Shown here piece by piece: positions 1 to 6,405 of a stretch of DNA of 8,253 nt (position 1 is the stretch's first letter; the number at the start of each line of letters is the position of its first letter). The translations under genes and the position numbers were made by a program. Where the stretch lies: assembly GCA_900552605.1 (NCBI GenBank), contig USAR01000056.1, positions 1 to 8,253 of the forward strand, read 5' to 3'. The notes under the pieces were generated by a model, which saw only the letters and a program-made list of their open reading frames with translations, had not been told where the DNA came from and searched no databases. Origin of the DNA: an uncultured Oscillospiraceae bacterium. Lineage in GTDB: Bacteria > Bacillota > Clostridia > Oscillospirales > Acutalibacteraceae.

Positions 1-33
1 AATATACTTTGCCCTATGTGACCCGCGACAAAC

Positions 34-81
34 AAAAAAGCGCAGTGCTCAAGTTGAATTTATCAACCGAGAACTGCGCTT
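34..81 (-). terminator. Rho-independent terminator of the Fn3 protein gene
   Basis: The stop codon of the minus-strand secreted-protein gene is at 92-94. Eleven bases beyond it lies an inverted repeat with arms 73-81 and 38-46 (AAGCGCAGT / ACTGCGCTT on the minus strand). Inside the stem there are further short pairings (CTC/GAG and TTGA/TCAA). The stem is followed by six T residues on the minus strand (34-39 read as A on plus, partly overlapping the arm). A GC-containing stem, a short distance from the stop and a T-run are the classic signs. Confidence 0.85.
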
Positions 82-91
82 AAAAACGGAA

Positions 92-1966
92 TTACCTGTT
101 AACCTTTACAGAAACCGTGTTGCTGTACTTTCCGTAAAGTCTATCGCCACCTGCCGAAATATAAGACCTTACCCTTACATAGTAAGTTTTACCCTTTTGC
201 AACGAGCTTATATTGCAAGAGACGGCCTTTCCGGAATACGCTTTTTTATATCCCGAGTTTTTTGCGGTGCTGTAATAGACCTCATAACCGTTGGCATTTT
301 TTGCCTTTTTCCAAGTAACCTTCAGCTTTTTAGATGATCTATTTTTTGCGCTTGTCAGCTTTGCCGCGGCAGGTGTTTTGTATTTTTTAACCGTCACCGA
401 AACAACTTTGCTGTATTCGCCGTACATTTTCACATTGCCGACTGTCTTAAATGCGCGTACCTTAAAGTAGTAACGCTTGCCCATTCTAAGCCCTCTGATT
501 TTCGGAGAAGCGGAAGTACCGGTGTAGCCGAGCTTATAACCCTTCTTTTTCGATGTGCTGTAATAGACCTGATAACCCGAGCCGGCAGTTTTCTTAAAGC
601 TAATCGTGCATGAGCCTATTCCTTTGCACTTTGCCGATTTTACGGTTACATTTTTAGGCTTTGTTGCGGTATCGACAGCATCAGCTTTACCCTCACCCTT
701 AGCCGAGCCGTATGTGCGGTATGCCGTAACCTTGTAATAAAAAGCCTTTCCGCTTTGCAGCTTTTTATCGGTATATTTTTTAATAGAGCCGCTTTCGATT
801 GTCCTTATTGCTTTATAGGAGCCGTTTTTGGCAGAAGCACGCCAAACAATATACCCGTTTGCCTTATCGACCTTATTCCAACTGAGAGTAATGCTTGATG
901 TTGTCTGATTCTTTGCTTTTAACCCATTAACAGCGCCGACCGAATAACCGCTTGTTCTTGCAGAAAAGGTTGAAACGCTGCGGGAAGTAATCCTTTTGCC
1001 GTTAGCGTTTTTAAAAGGAACTACCCTGTAATAAAGCTGTGTTCCCGAGGTAAGCCCTGAGTCCTTCCAGGAGGTTTTTGTACTGCCGAAAAGCGTTGCC
1101 GCAAGCGAAAACCCGCCTGATTGATTAAAAGAACGATAGATATAGTATCCGTCGCAGCCGGGCGATGCGTCAAAGGAAAGTGAAACACTGTTAACAGTAT
1201 AGCTTCTGTTAAGCGTTTCAATTCGTTTAGGATAGATGTAAAAAGTCTTTGTAATGCTGCCGGAATAGTTGCCATAGCCTGTTATGGTCATTGTTGCAAG
1301 TCCCGGCATACGGTTGTTTTTGTAATCAGTGCCATAGTTAATGCTGTCTATAACCTTGCCGCCCACAGTAAGCTCTATATCCTGAAAACGGTCGCTGCCG
1401 TTATAATCCTTATCTGTAATTCCGCTTACCTTTGCCGACGAAATACCTTGAACATAATCAAATGACGAGGTGCACACGGTTTCAAAGAACGACGCCCCTT
1501 CGATAAATCCTGTTTCATTATCTGCAGGCATTGCAACCGATGTGGTTTTAAGGGTTACTTCATACGCATCAGGCTCCAAATTACTTGCCGCCTTTACAGG
1601 AATTCTTGCAATTCTGTATGCGCCGTTCACAAGGCTGTTGCTCGTTTCAATCGTTTCATTGGCATTGTTTTCAAGCATAATCACATTGCCCGAAGAATTG
1701 ACATTCCAAGAGCCGCTTTTTGTTTTTAACGAAGTTGTGATTCTGCCGTTTAAAGAAAAACCGGAAGGCAGTGTATATTCAAGCTGTATTCCGCACAGCT
1801 TAATGCTTTCCTCAGGCATTGTCATTTCAATTTCAATGCAGCCGTTGCCGCCGTCAACACTGCCCACAACATCAAACCTGCCTTGGCGCAGCTCTTCCGC
1901 AAACACAGAAGGACAAACAGAAAGCACAAGACAAACGCAAAAGAAAAACGATAAAAGCTTCTTCAT
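92..1966 (-). CDS. Secreted multi-domain fibronectin type III protein
   Basis: A 624-residue exported protein of unknown partner or substrate. Residues 1-23 form a signal peptide (MKK, a Phe/Val/Leu-rich core, then VFA before EE). Residues about 28-165 look like a cohesin-like beta-sandwich (TLPSGF, then a conserved-looking ARIPVKA strand). Residues about 175-245 resemble the Ig-like repeat common in Clostridial surface proteins (DKDYNG, GTDYKNN, GYGNYSGSITKTFYI). Four Fn3 modules follow at about 246-340, 345-436, 437-532 and 533-624, each with a W/F-x-x-GY-x-x-YxS core and a YYxKVRA-type strand. The last two are very rich in lysine and end the protein without an LPxTG motif, so it is probably released or held by charge. 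The start at 1966 is preferred over an upstream in-frame ATG at 1987: it begins the signal peptide exactly and follows AAAGG. The fold assignments are by eye; only the Fn3 calls are firm. Confidence 0.85.
   Translation of the reverse strand: MKKLLSFFFCVCLVLSVCPSVFAEELRQGRFDVVGSVDGGNGCIEIEMTMPEESIKLCGIQLEYTLPSGFSLNGRITTSLKTKSGSWNVNSSGNVIMLENNANETIETSNSLVNGAYRIARIPVKAASNLEPDAYEVTLKTTSVAMPADNETGFIEGASFFETVCTSSFDYVQGISSAKVSGITDKDYNGSDRFQDIELTVGGKVIDSINYGTDYKNNRMPGLATMTITGYGNYSGSITKTFYIYPKRIETLNRSYTVNSVSLSFDASPGCDGYYIYRSFNQSGGFSLAATLFGSTKTSWKDSGLTSGTQLYYRVVPFKNANGKRITSRSVSTFSARTSGYSVGAVNGLKAKNQTTSSITLSWNKVDKANGYIVWRASAKNGSYKAIRTIESGSIKKYTDKKLQSGKAFYYKVTAYRTYGSAKGEGKADAVDTATKPKNVTVKSAKCKGIGSCTISFKKTAGSGYQVYYSTSKKKGYKLGYTGTSASPKIRGLRMGKRYYFKVRAFKTVGNVKMYGEYSKVVSVTVKKYKTPAAAKLTSAKNRSSKKLKVTWKKAKNANGYEVYYSTAKNSGYKKAYSGKAVSCNISSLQKGKTYYVRVRSYISAGGDRLYGKYSNTVSVKVNR
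267..577. repeat. Direct repeat inside the Fn3 protein gene
   Basis: Two copies of a 23-base stretch (267-289 and 555-577) differ at one base. They encode the YEVYYST and YQVYYST cores of the fourth and third Fn3 modules, 288 bases apart. This is the length of one module and marks a recent duplication or gene conversion between adjacent repeats. Confidence 0.7.
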
Positions 1967-2098
1967 ATTAACAACCTTTCGAAACACAATAAATAAATGC
2001 TATATATGCAAGCGACAAAATGCTGAGTTTATGTCAGACGGTTTAGGTTAAATTTCCCGTCAGCCTGAACATATTTATTATATCAACCCCCGCAATAT

Positions 2099-2605
2099 TT
2101 GTCAATGTTGTATTGCAAATGCGACACTATTCTCAATCACACAGGACTGTATGAGTACAAACACGGTAAGATGTTAATGCACCTCAAGTTTTGCTTTGAG
2201 AGTATCCCTAACGAACCAACTCCTGCTGCAATGCTTAGATACTACCGACAACGCAAAAGATTAACCACACGGCAGTTAGCCGAGAATGTAGGAATTGTAC
2301 CTGCAACGGTGCTGATGTATGAGCGTGGACGATTTCCGATACCATATCAAATTGCAGTAGCATTTGCAGATATTCTTGAAATTGACAGTAATCTGCTCTT
2401 TGATGAATTCGCACGATTTATGGATTATCCTTACAGCAACAGATTACGAGAAGTCAGAAAAGTATATGGATTGAATCAAACGGTTTTTGCGGAAAAAGCT
2501 AATATTTGTTACAGTATCTATGCTAAATGGGAAACCGCTGTCCGTCAGCCGTCACGAAAGATGTATGAGCAATTAGTAACTACATATCCCGAAATAAAAA
2601 TATAA
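2099..2605 (+). CDS. Tandem helix-turn-helix (XRE-type) regulator
   Basis: A small DNA-binding protein with two Cro/C1-type helix-turn-helix regions in tandem, and so probably a transcriptional regulator. Counting from the TTG at 2099 (168 residues), the first HTH spans about residues 45-101 (MLRYYRQRKRLTTRQLAENV, then PATVLMYERGR). The second spans about 112-163 (NRLREVRKVYGLNQTVFAEKA, then YAKWETAVRQPS). The start is uncertain: TTG 2099 and ATG 2105 have no convincing ribosome binding site, while ATG 2171 (144 residues) follows a weak GGTAAG and keeps both HTH regions. The first 25-30 residues do not resemble a domain. The gene lies just upstream of a tnpV-type gene and probably belongs to the same accessory or mobile patch. 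No target site could be assigned. Confidence 0.75.
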   Translation: MSMLYCKCDTILNHTGLYEYKHGKMLMHLKFCFESIPNEPTPAAMLRYYRQRKRLTTRQLAENVGIVPATVLMYERGRFPIPYQIAVAFADILEIDSNLLFDEFARFMDYPYSNRLREVRKVYGLNQTVFAEKANICYSIYAKWETAVRQPSRKMYEQLVTTYPEIKI

Positions 2606-2610
2606 ATCTT

Positions 2611-2649
2611 ACAGCGTATCTTCGACAGAACAGATACGCTGTATTTTAT
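2611..2649 (+). terminator. Rho-independent terminator after the HTH gene
   Basis: A perfect 10-bp stem (ACAGCGTATC at 2611-2620 and GATACGCTGT at 2633-2642) with a 12-base loop is followed by ATTTTAT. It lies five bases after the stop codon of the HTH gene and separates it from the tnpV-type gene. Confidence 0.88.
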
Positions 2650-2721
2650 AATCGGCATATTGGTGTTTTTACTTTTTCTTTTGTAAGATGAAGATACAAT
2701 AAAACACAGGAGGAAAACACT

Positions 2722-3096
2722 ATGGAAAAATCATTATTTGAGCAGAACGGCGGTACATACCGCCAAGTTGGAGATTATCTTCTTCCAAACATTACTCTCC
2801 CTGAAGAAGAAACAGTACATATTGGTATATGGGGACAGAGACACAAACGATACTTGAAGCAAAACCATAGGGTATTGTATATGAACTTACTGACAAGCGG
2901 AAAGCTGAACAGTTACCTTGCCGATATTGATAAGCAGGCAGAGGATATGCTTTTTCGGCTTGTTAAACAGATGGCAAAGCGTGAAGGTGTAACCGAAGCA
3001 CTTAAAGTTGAAAATCAAATGGAGTGGGTTGGGCAGATGAACAATATCCGTAATCGAGCAACAGAACTTGTAAACGCTGAACTTATATATAATTAA
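2722..3096 (+). CDS. tnpV: TnpV family mobile-element accessory protein
   Basis: A 124-residue protein recognised as the TnpV family of Clostridial transposons and integrative elements, whose molecular role is not established. Typical features are the N-terminal MEKSLFEQNGGTYRQVGDYLLPN, the central GIWGQRHKRYLKQ, LLTSGKLNSYLADIDKQA and the C-terminal WVGQMNNIRNRATELVNAELIY. It is full length for the family. The start is fixed by a perfect AGGAGG at 2708-2713, eight bases before the ATG. It is the only clear mobile-element gene here: no transposase, recombinase or relaxase gene is visible, so it is either a remnant or a hitchhiker. The gene ends 11 bases before the hairpin that also ends the convergent redox operon. 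Confidence 0.9.
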   Translation: MEKSLFEQNGGTYRQVGDYLLPNITLPEEETVHIGIWGQRHKRYLKQNHRVLYMNLLTSGKLNSYLADIDKQAEDMLFRLVKQMAKREGVTEALKVENQMEWVGQMNNIRNRATELVNAELIYN

Positions 3097-3107
3097 ATAG
3101 ATATGAC

Positions 3108-3141
3108 AAATCGCCTGCCAAAATGGTTTGGCAGGCGATTT
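3108..3141. terminator. Bidirectional terminator between tnpV and the redox operon
   Basis: A perfect 15-bp stem (3108-3122 pairing with 3127-3141; core TCGCCTGCC / GGCAGGCGA) has a four-base ATGG loop. On plus it is followed by TGCTTTTAC. On minus the stem itself ends in ATTT and runs into AT-rich sequence. It sits between the convergent stop codons of tnpV (3096) and desulfoferrodoxin (3147) and can serve both. Confidence 0.88.
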
Positions 3142-3146
3142 TGCTT

Positions 3147-3527
3147 TTACTTGATTTCAGTTTTCCAAAGTCCGTGGAGGTTGCAGTAAGCATAAACTGC
3201 AATGAGTTTATCTTCGCCGGTGCAGAAGGTAGCTTCCGGTGTATCGCCAGGTTTAAAGGCTCTCCGCTGACCTCCGTTCTCCGTTTCAAGGTAAATCCAC
3301 TGAATATAATGCTCCTCGGTCATGGGATGGGTTGTTTCGCCGATCCTTACATAAACAGAACCGTCTTCCAAATTCACAAAAGGCAAGTGCTTTTCTCCCG
3401 CCGCTTCGGTGGTGTTAGGAACCAGCGCCTCCATCTTCTGTCCGCAGCACATCATAGGAACCCCTGCATCGTGAATAAGACCGATCAAATTACCGCAATG
3501 GCGGCAAATATAAAACTTTTCTCTCAT
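3147..3527 (-). CDS. dfx: Desulfoferrodoxin (2Fe superoxide reductase)
   Basis: A cytoplasmic superoxide reductase that takes one electron (usually from rubredoxin) to reduce superoxide to hydrogen peroxide without releasing oxygen. At 126 residues it is full length. Center I, the desulforedoxin-type FeCys4 site, is C8, C11, C27 and C28 (CRHC and MMCCG). Center II, the catalytic Fe(His)4Cys site, has H47 in EKH with K46 as the usual catalytic lysine, H67 (THP), H73 (EEHY), and C115 and H118 (YCNLHGLW). All expected ligands are present. It is the last gene of the operon, starting 12 bases after the stop of the ferredoxin-rubrerythrin gene, with AAGGTGA as ribosome binding site directly after that stop. 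Its product, peroxide, is the substrate of the upstream rubrerythrin, and rubredoxin modules encoded in the operon are plausible electron donors. Confidence 0.96.
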   Translation of the reverse strand: MREKFYICRHCGNLIGLIHDAGVPMMCCGQKMEALVPNTTEAAGEKHLPFVNLEDGSVYVRIGETTHPMTEEHYIQWIYLETENGGQRRAFKPGDTPEATFCTGEDKLIAVYAYCNLHGLWKTEIK

Positions 3528-3539
3528 TTTTCGTTCACC

Positions 3540-4685
3540 TTAATAATTTTCTTTACGAACTTCAAAATAGGCCTGCGGATGCTTACATACAGGGCAGATT
3601 TCGGGAGCCGTAGTTCCAACAACGATATGTCCGCAATTGCGGCATTCCCAAACTGTTACACCGGACTTTTCAAATACTGCTCTGGTTTCAACATTTTTAA
3701 GAAGAGCACGGTATCTTTCCTCATGTGCTTTCTCAATAGCGGCAACACCACGGAATTGCTCAGCCAAATCGTGAAAGCCTTCTTCATCTGCTTCTCTTGC
3801 CATACGGTCATACATATCCGTCCACTCGGCGTTTTCGCCTTCCGCTGCATGGAGCAGGTTTTCGGCAGTGTCACCAAGCTCGCCGAGAGCCTTAAACCAC
3901 AGTTTCGCATGTTCCTTTTCATTTTCGGCAGTCTGCAAGAAAAGTGCTGCAATTTGCTCGAAGCCTGCCTTCTTTGCAACAGAAGCAAAGTATGTATACT
4001 TGTTTCTTGCCTGAGATTCGCCTGCAAATGCTTCCCAAAGGTTCTTTTCGGTCTTGGTACCGGCATAGGGATTCTTGGATTCTTCCTCAAGCTTTACGAA
4101 TTTTTCTTTCGGCTGTTTGCAGACAGGACAGGTTTCGGGAGGAGTATCTCCCTCGTGAATATAACCGCATACGGTGCATTTCCATTTTGCCATTTTCGTT
4201 TCCTCTTTCTTTTCTATATTTTCATTGAAATTAATGTTATGTAGCAATGCTTCCACCACATCCGCCGGAATATCGGGATAGGATTTTATCTGCTCTAAAA
4301 ATTCTTTTGTGTTGGCGCTTTGCGGAAGCATAAAGCCTGCTTCCCGGCAAAGGTCTTCTGCCATAAGTCGAGACGATTTTGCTACCGCCTCCGAAAGTGT
4401 ATCGGGCAGCTGGGAAGCTATGTTTTCAGCCTGCGCTTTGCTTTGAACGAGAGCACGCAGCGCCTCGACTACTTTATCCGTTTTAGGCTGCTGCGGGGGC
4501 AATTCCTTCGGCATCATTGAAATAGCACCTGAAGGACATGCCCCGGCACATACGCCGCAGCCGATACACTTATCTGGATCAATAATACTGTTCTCCGTAT
4601 CAGCAGCGCCGGTAGGGCAAACATAAAGGCAAAGACAGTCTTTTGTGCAAAGTCTTAAGTTTCGTACCGCATATTTATCTGCCAT
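3540..4685 (-). CDS. Ferredoxin fused to reverse rubrerythrin (Fd-Rd-diiron-Rd)
   Basis: One 381-residue frame joins two units. Residues 1-60 are a 2[4Fe-4S] ferredoxin: cluster motif C13-x3-C17-x-C19-x3-C23-P (unusual spacing) and the standard C40-x2-C43-x2-C46-x3-C50-P. Residues 66-164 are a mostly helical linker. Residues 165-381 form a complete reverse rubrerythrin: N-terminal rubredoxin (C170, C173, C186, C189), a ferritin-like diiron domain with E223 ([10 protein letters not shown]), E256-x2-H259 (ENEKEHA), an acidic helix near 298-302 and E318-x2-H321 (EKAHEERY), then a second rubredoxin (C348, C351, C364, C367). The rubrerythrin reduces hydrogen peroxide to water; the ferredoxin part could feed it electrons in cis. 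M165 has its own ribosome binding site, so a free 217-residue rubrerythrin may also be made. The ATG overlaps the upstream stop (TAATG). The domain calls are firm; whether the full fusion is the main product is open. Confidence 0.92.
   Translation of the reverse strand: MADKYAVRNLRLCTKDCLCLYVCPTGAADTENSIIDPDKCIGCGVCAGACPSGAISMMPKELPPQQPKTDKVVEALRALVQSKAQAENIASQLPDTLSEAVAKSSRLMAEDLCREAGFMLPQSANTKEFLEQIKSYPDIPADVVEALLHNINFNENIEKKEETKMAKWKCTVCGYIHEGDTPPETCPVCKQPKEKFVKLEEESKNPYAGTKTEKNLWEAFAGESQARNKYTYFASVAKKAGFEQIAALFLQTAENEKEHAKLWFKALGELGDTAENLLHAAEGENAEWTDMYDRMAREADEEGFHDLAEQFRGVAAIEKAHEERYRALLKNVETRAVFEKSGVTVWECRNCGHIVVGTTAPEICPVCKHPQAYFEVRKENY
4191..4206 (-). promoter_or_regulatory. Internal ribosome binding site and start of free rubrerythrin
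   Basis: Inside the fused frame, AGAGGA at 4201-4206 (minus strand) is followed after seven bases by ATG at 4191-4193, which begins [16 protein letters not shown]. This is exactly where stand-alone reverse rubrerythrins start. A well-spaced ribosome binding site at a domain boundary suggests a second translation product of 217 residues (4193 to 3540), or that two formerly separate genes lost the stop codon between them. Confidence 0.7.
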
Positions 4686-5302
4686 TATCTTGCATCTCCT
4701 TCTATCTTTTCAAACTTCCACGCAGGAACTTTACAGACGGGACAAAGCGCAGGCGGTGCATCGCCAACGAATACAAATCCGCAGACTGTGCAGACATACA
4801 CACCTGTGTTTTCAAGCATCTTGTTACCCTCGACCTCATATCGGGTGAGAAGTGACTGCAACATTCTCGTTACCTTTTCTGCCCACACCTGACAGCGAAG
4901 TCCGCCACGGTCGTGCTGCTCTTCCGCAGTTGATTTTCCGTAAGGAAATCCTACCGAAATATCATGATTAATCAATTCAAGCAGTGTCTCTGTGCCGGCA
5001 TTGCTGACAGGCTCTGCTTTTTGATGGAAGAATTCTGCGAGTTTTCTAAAGCTCTCGGATTCTTCGGGCATATACTGCTTTTCGCACCCACGGGCCAGAT
5101 TGGAGCAAATGATGCTCATCTCCATTGGGGATAATTCTTTTTCTGTATGCGGCTTTTCAAGGATTTCTTCTGCTTTAGCAGTTTCCTTTTTCAGCACAAA
5201 AGCATCCTTACCTGCACCGCAAATCGGACACTTGAAATCATCGGGCAATTCGCCTTCGGTTTCATGTATATATCCGCAGACTGTACATATATATTGCTTC
5301 AT
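4685..5302 (-). CDS. Protein with two rubredoxin domains and a helical middle
   Basis: A 205-residue electron-transfer protein. Residues 1-36 hold a rubredoxin-type site C6-x2-C9 and C25-x2-C28 ([24 protein letters not shown]). Residues 168-198 hold a second, shorter one, C171-x2-C174 and C187-x2-C190 ([25 protein letters not shown]). The middle, about 55-165, is predicted by eye to be helical. It holds three cysteines (C66, C73, C137) and histidines at 93, 113 and 130, but no ExxH diiron pairs, so it is not a working rubrerythrin core and I do not recognise it. It may be a diverged ferritin-like domain. The start is fixed by AAAGGAGG at 5310-5317. The stop overlaps the next start (TAATG), so translation is probably coupled. 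A role as electron carrier to the rubrerythrin and superoxide reductase is inferred from context. Confidence 0.88.
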   Translation of the reverse strand: MKQYICTVCGYIHETEGELPDDFKCPICGAGKDAFVLKKETAKAEEILEKPHTEKELSPMEMSIICSNLARGCEKQYMPEESESFRKLAEFFHQKAEPVSNAGTETLLELINHDISVGFPYGKSTAEEQHDRGGLRCQVWAEKVTRMLQSLLTRYEVEGNKMLENTGVYVCTVCGFVFVGDAPPALCPVCKVPAWKFEKIEGDAR

Positions 5303-5350
5303 ATTTCCGCCTCCTTTAATTGAATAATAGCATATTTCAGATTACAATTC

Positions 5351-5365
5351 TGTGATGTTATCACA
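5351..5365. promoter_or_regulatory. 15-bp perfect palindrome between operon genes
   Basis: TGTGAT-GTT-ATCACA (plus strand) is a perfect inverted repeat in the 67-base gap between the NifX-like gene and the double-rubredoxin gene. It resembles the half-sites of CRP/FNR-type operators (TGTGA / TCACA), but its spacer is five bases, not the usual six. On plus it is followed by TTTTT, so it could also act as a weak hairpin terminator on the antisense side. Function is unproven. Confidence 0.4.
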
Positions 5366-5369
5366 TTTT

Positions 5370-5777
5370 TCAATGATTTTCGCAATGTCCGTGACCGCAG
5401 CCGTGGTCGCCGCAGATATGGGTTTCCCCGCCGTGTTCATGATCGTGGTGTTCACAATGCACATCGGGATTGAAAGCAAGATTGCCGGCAACAAAAGCAT
5501 TTACCGCTTCATCGGCATTACCGCTGACACCGCCGTAGAGCTTTATTCCGTTTTCTGCCAGCGCCATTTGTGCGCCGCCGCCAATACCGCCGCAAATAAG
5601 TACATCTGCTTTTACAGCGGAGAGTACGCCGGCCAATGCACCGTGGCCGGAGCCGTTGGTATCTATAAGCTCTGTTTTAATGACCTTGCCGTCTTCAATA
5701 TCGTACAATTTGAATTGCTCGGTGTGCCCAAAGTGCTGAAAAATGTTTCCGTTTTCATAAGGGACTGCAATGCGCAT
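5370..5777 (-). CDS. NifX/NifB-type iron-cluster binding protein, His/Cys-rich tail
   Basis: A 135-residue member of the dinitrogenase iron-molybdenum cofactor biosynthesis family (NifX, NafY and the C-terminal part of NifB), which in non-fixing anaerobes appears as small stand-alone proteins of uncertain role that bind iron-sulfur or other metal clusters. Seen here: MRIAVPYENG, HFGHTEQF (residues 15-22), the AGVLSAVKADVLICGGIGGGAQ loop, and EAVNAFVAGNL. After residue 106 comes a 29-residue tail with ten His (107, 110, 111, 113, 115, 120, 125, 129, 131, 135) and four Cys (108, 122, 127, 132), a probable metal-binding arm. The start is fixed by AAAGGAG at 5787-5793, nine bases upstream. It is the first gene of the redox operon, so supply or storage of iron for the downstream iron proteins is a reasonable inference. 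No nif genes are nearby. Confidence 0.9.
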   Translation of the reverse strand: MRIAVPYENGNIFQHFGHTEQFKLYDIEDGKVIKTELIDTNGSGHGALAGVLSAVKADVLICGGIGGGAQMALAENGIKLYGGVSGNADEAVNAFVAGNLAFNPDVHCEHHDHEHGGETHICGDHGCGHGHCENH

Positions 5778-5811
5778 AAAAAATGGCTCCTTTCTGCTGT
5801 TTCCTGCCTAC

Positions 5812-5840
5812 AGCATACCGCAGTCTCGCCCGAGATGCAA
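5812..5840 (-). promoter_or_regulatory. Candidate promoter of the redox operon
   Basis: On the minus strand TTGCAT (5835-5840) and TATGCT (5812-5817) are separated by exactly 17 bases. The predicted start lies about 28 bases ahead of the NifX-like ATG, leaving room for the AAAGGAG ribosome binding site. The spacer contains a small palindrome, CTCG-GG-CGAG (5826-5835). Both boxes match the consensus only partly, so this is a candidate from position and spacing. Confidence 0.45.
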
Positions 5841-5852
5841 GTGTGCAGAAAC

Positions 5853-5882
5853 GGGCGCGAAACGCATGGCACGTCCGCGCCC
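5853..5882 (-). terminator. Possible terminator of the PNPOx-fold gene
   Basis: Arms GGGCGCG (5853-5859) and CGCGCCC (5876-5882) form a seven-bp GC stem with a 16-base loop. On the minus strand it is followed by GTTTCTG, a poor T-run. It lies about 50 bases after the stop of the broken PNPOx-fold gene and ahead of the redox operon promoter, where a terminator would be expected. A second small hairpin next to it (GCCCG / CGGGC) has its A/T run on the wrong side. Confidence 0.35.
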
Positions 5883-5935
5883 GCCTCCGGGCAAAAAGAG
5901 AAGGATGAAAAGCGATGGAAAGCGCGCGTGCGCCG

Positions 5936-6330
5936 TTACAGAACTTTCTTGTTCTCGGCGCCCGGCATCGTGACGACGACGGTCTCCGGTGTGATGATGA
6001 GCGCGCCCTTCGCCGTGGCCGCACCCTGGAACATCTGCTCGACCATGGCCTTGAACGTGGCCACGACCGGCCCGTCCGCAACGTGCTCGGCCGTGCCGCG
6101 GATCTGATAGCCTCGAGCGTCTTGGCGTCGTAGACGGAGATGGCGATGCGGCCGTCATTCGCGGCGAGGTTGCGCAGCGTCGTGTCCAGGAACACGTCAC
6201 CGACGACGAGCTTGCCGTCGTCCGTCACGTCCTTGAACGCGACTGGCACCACGTTCGGCACACCGGCGGCGCAGGTGGCCAGGTCCCACATGTTTTCCTT
6301 GAGCAGTTTTTTGACGTTTTCGTTGAGCAT
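5936..6330 (-). pseudogene. Pyridoxamine-5'-phosphate-oxidase-fold protein, one-base frameshift
   Basis: A small flavin/split-barrel protein of the pyridoxamine phosphate oxidase family (MLNENVKKLLKENMWDLATC, PNVVPVAFKDV, LRNLAANDGRIAISVYDAKTLE). Such short single-domain members usually bind FMN or a related cofactor; the substrate is unknown. After TLE the reading continues one frame over (GYQIRGTAEHVADGPVVATF, ending TMPGAENKKVL at a TAA at 5936-5938). Restoring one G on the minus strand (a C in the CC at 6111-6112) gives an intact 131-residue protein of normal family length. So the defect is a single missing base in a short homopolymer, either a real mutation or a sequencing error. As written, the frame runs on into unrelated sequence past 5800. 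The start is fixed by AGGAGGAA at 6337-6344. GC content and codon use are far higher than in the redox operon. Confidence 0.85.
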
Positions 6331-6368
6331 GATGCATTCCTCCTGCTGTGATTTTTGAAGCTTCCGTC

Positions 6369-6396
6369 ATGATAGCAGGTCACACGGCAGAAACAA
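6369..6396 (-). promoter_or_regulatory. Candidate promoter of the PNPOx-fold gene
   Basis: On the minus strand TTGTTT (6391-6396), a 16-base spacer and TATCAT (6369-6374) preceded by TGC form an extended -10 type promoter. The predicted start near 6362 leaves a short leader with the strong ribosome binding site at 6337-6344. Confidence 0.5.
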
Positions 6397-6405
6397 GATA
6401 TCCGC

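Noticed and set aside
1470..2051. A 193-codon open frame on plus opposite the signal-peptide end of the Fn3 protein
   Set aside because: It overlaps a clear minus-strand gene in antisense and has no supporting start signal or motif.
2672..2700. TACAAT at 2695-2700 as a -10 box for tnpV
   Set aside because: No acceptable -35 box lies 16-18 bases upstream, and the distance to the ribosome binding site is short. Possible, but not supportable.
3123..4244. A 373-codon open frame on plus opposite superoxide reductase and rubrerythrin
   Set aside because: It is the antisense of two well-supported genes, has no ribosome binding site, and its translation is hydrophobic/Cys-rich noise with no family likeness.
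5324..5332. TGCTATTAT on the minus strand as an extended -10 promoter ahead of the double-rubredoxin gene
   Set aside because: The transcript would begin at or inside the ribosome binding site at 5310-5317, leaving almost no leader, and no -35 box is at the right spacing.
5352..6107. A 251-codon open frame on plus across the NifX-like and PNPOx-fold genes
   Set aside because: It spans two real minus-strand genes in antisense, crosses the composition step, and shows no domain.
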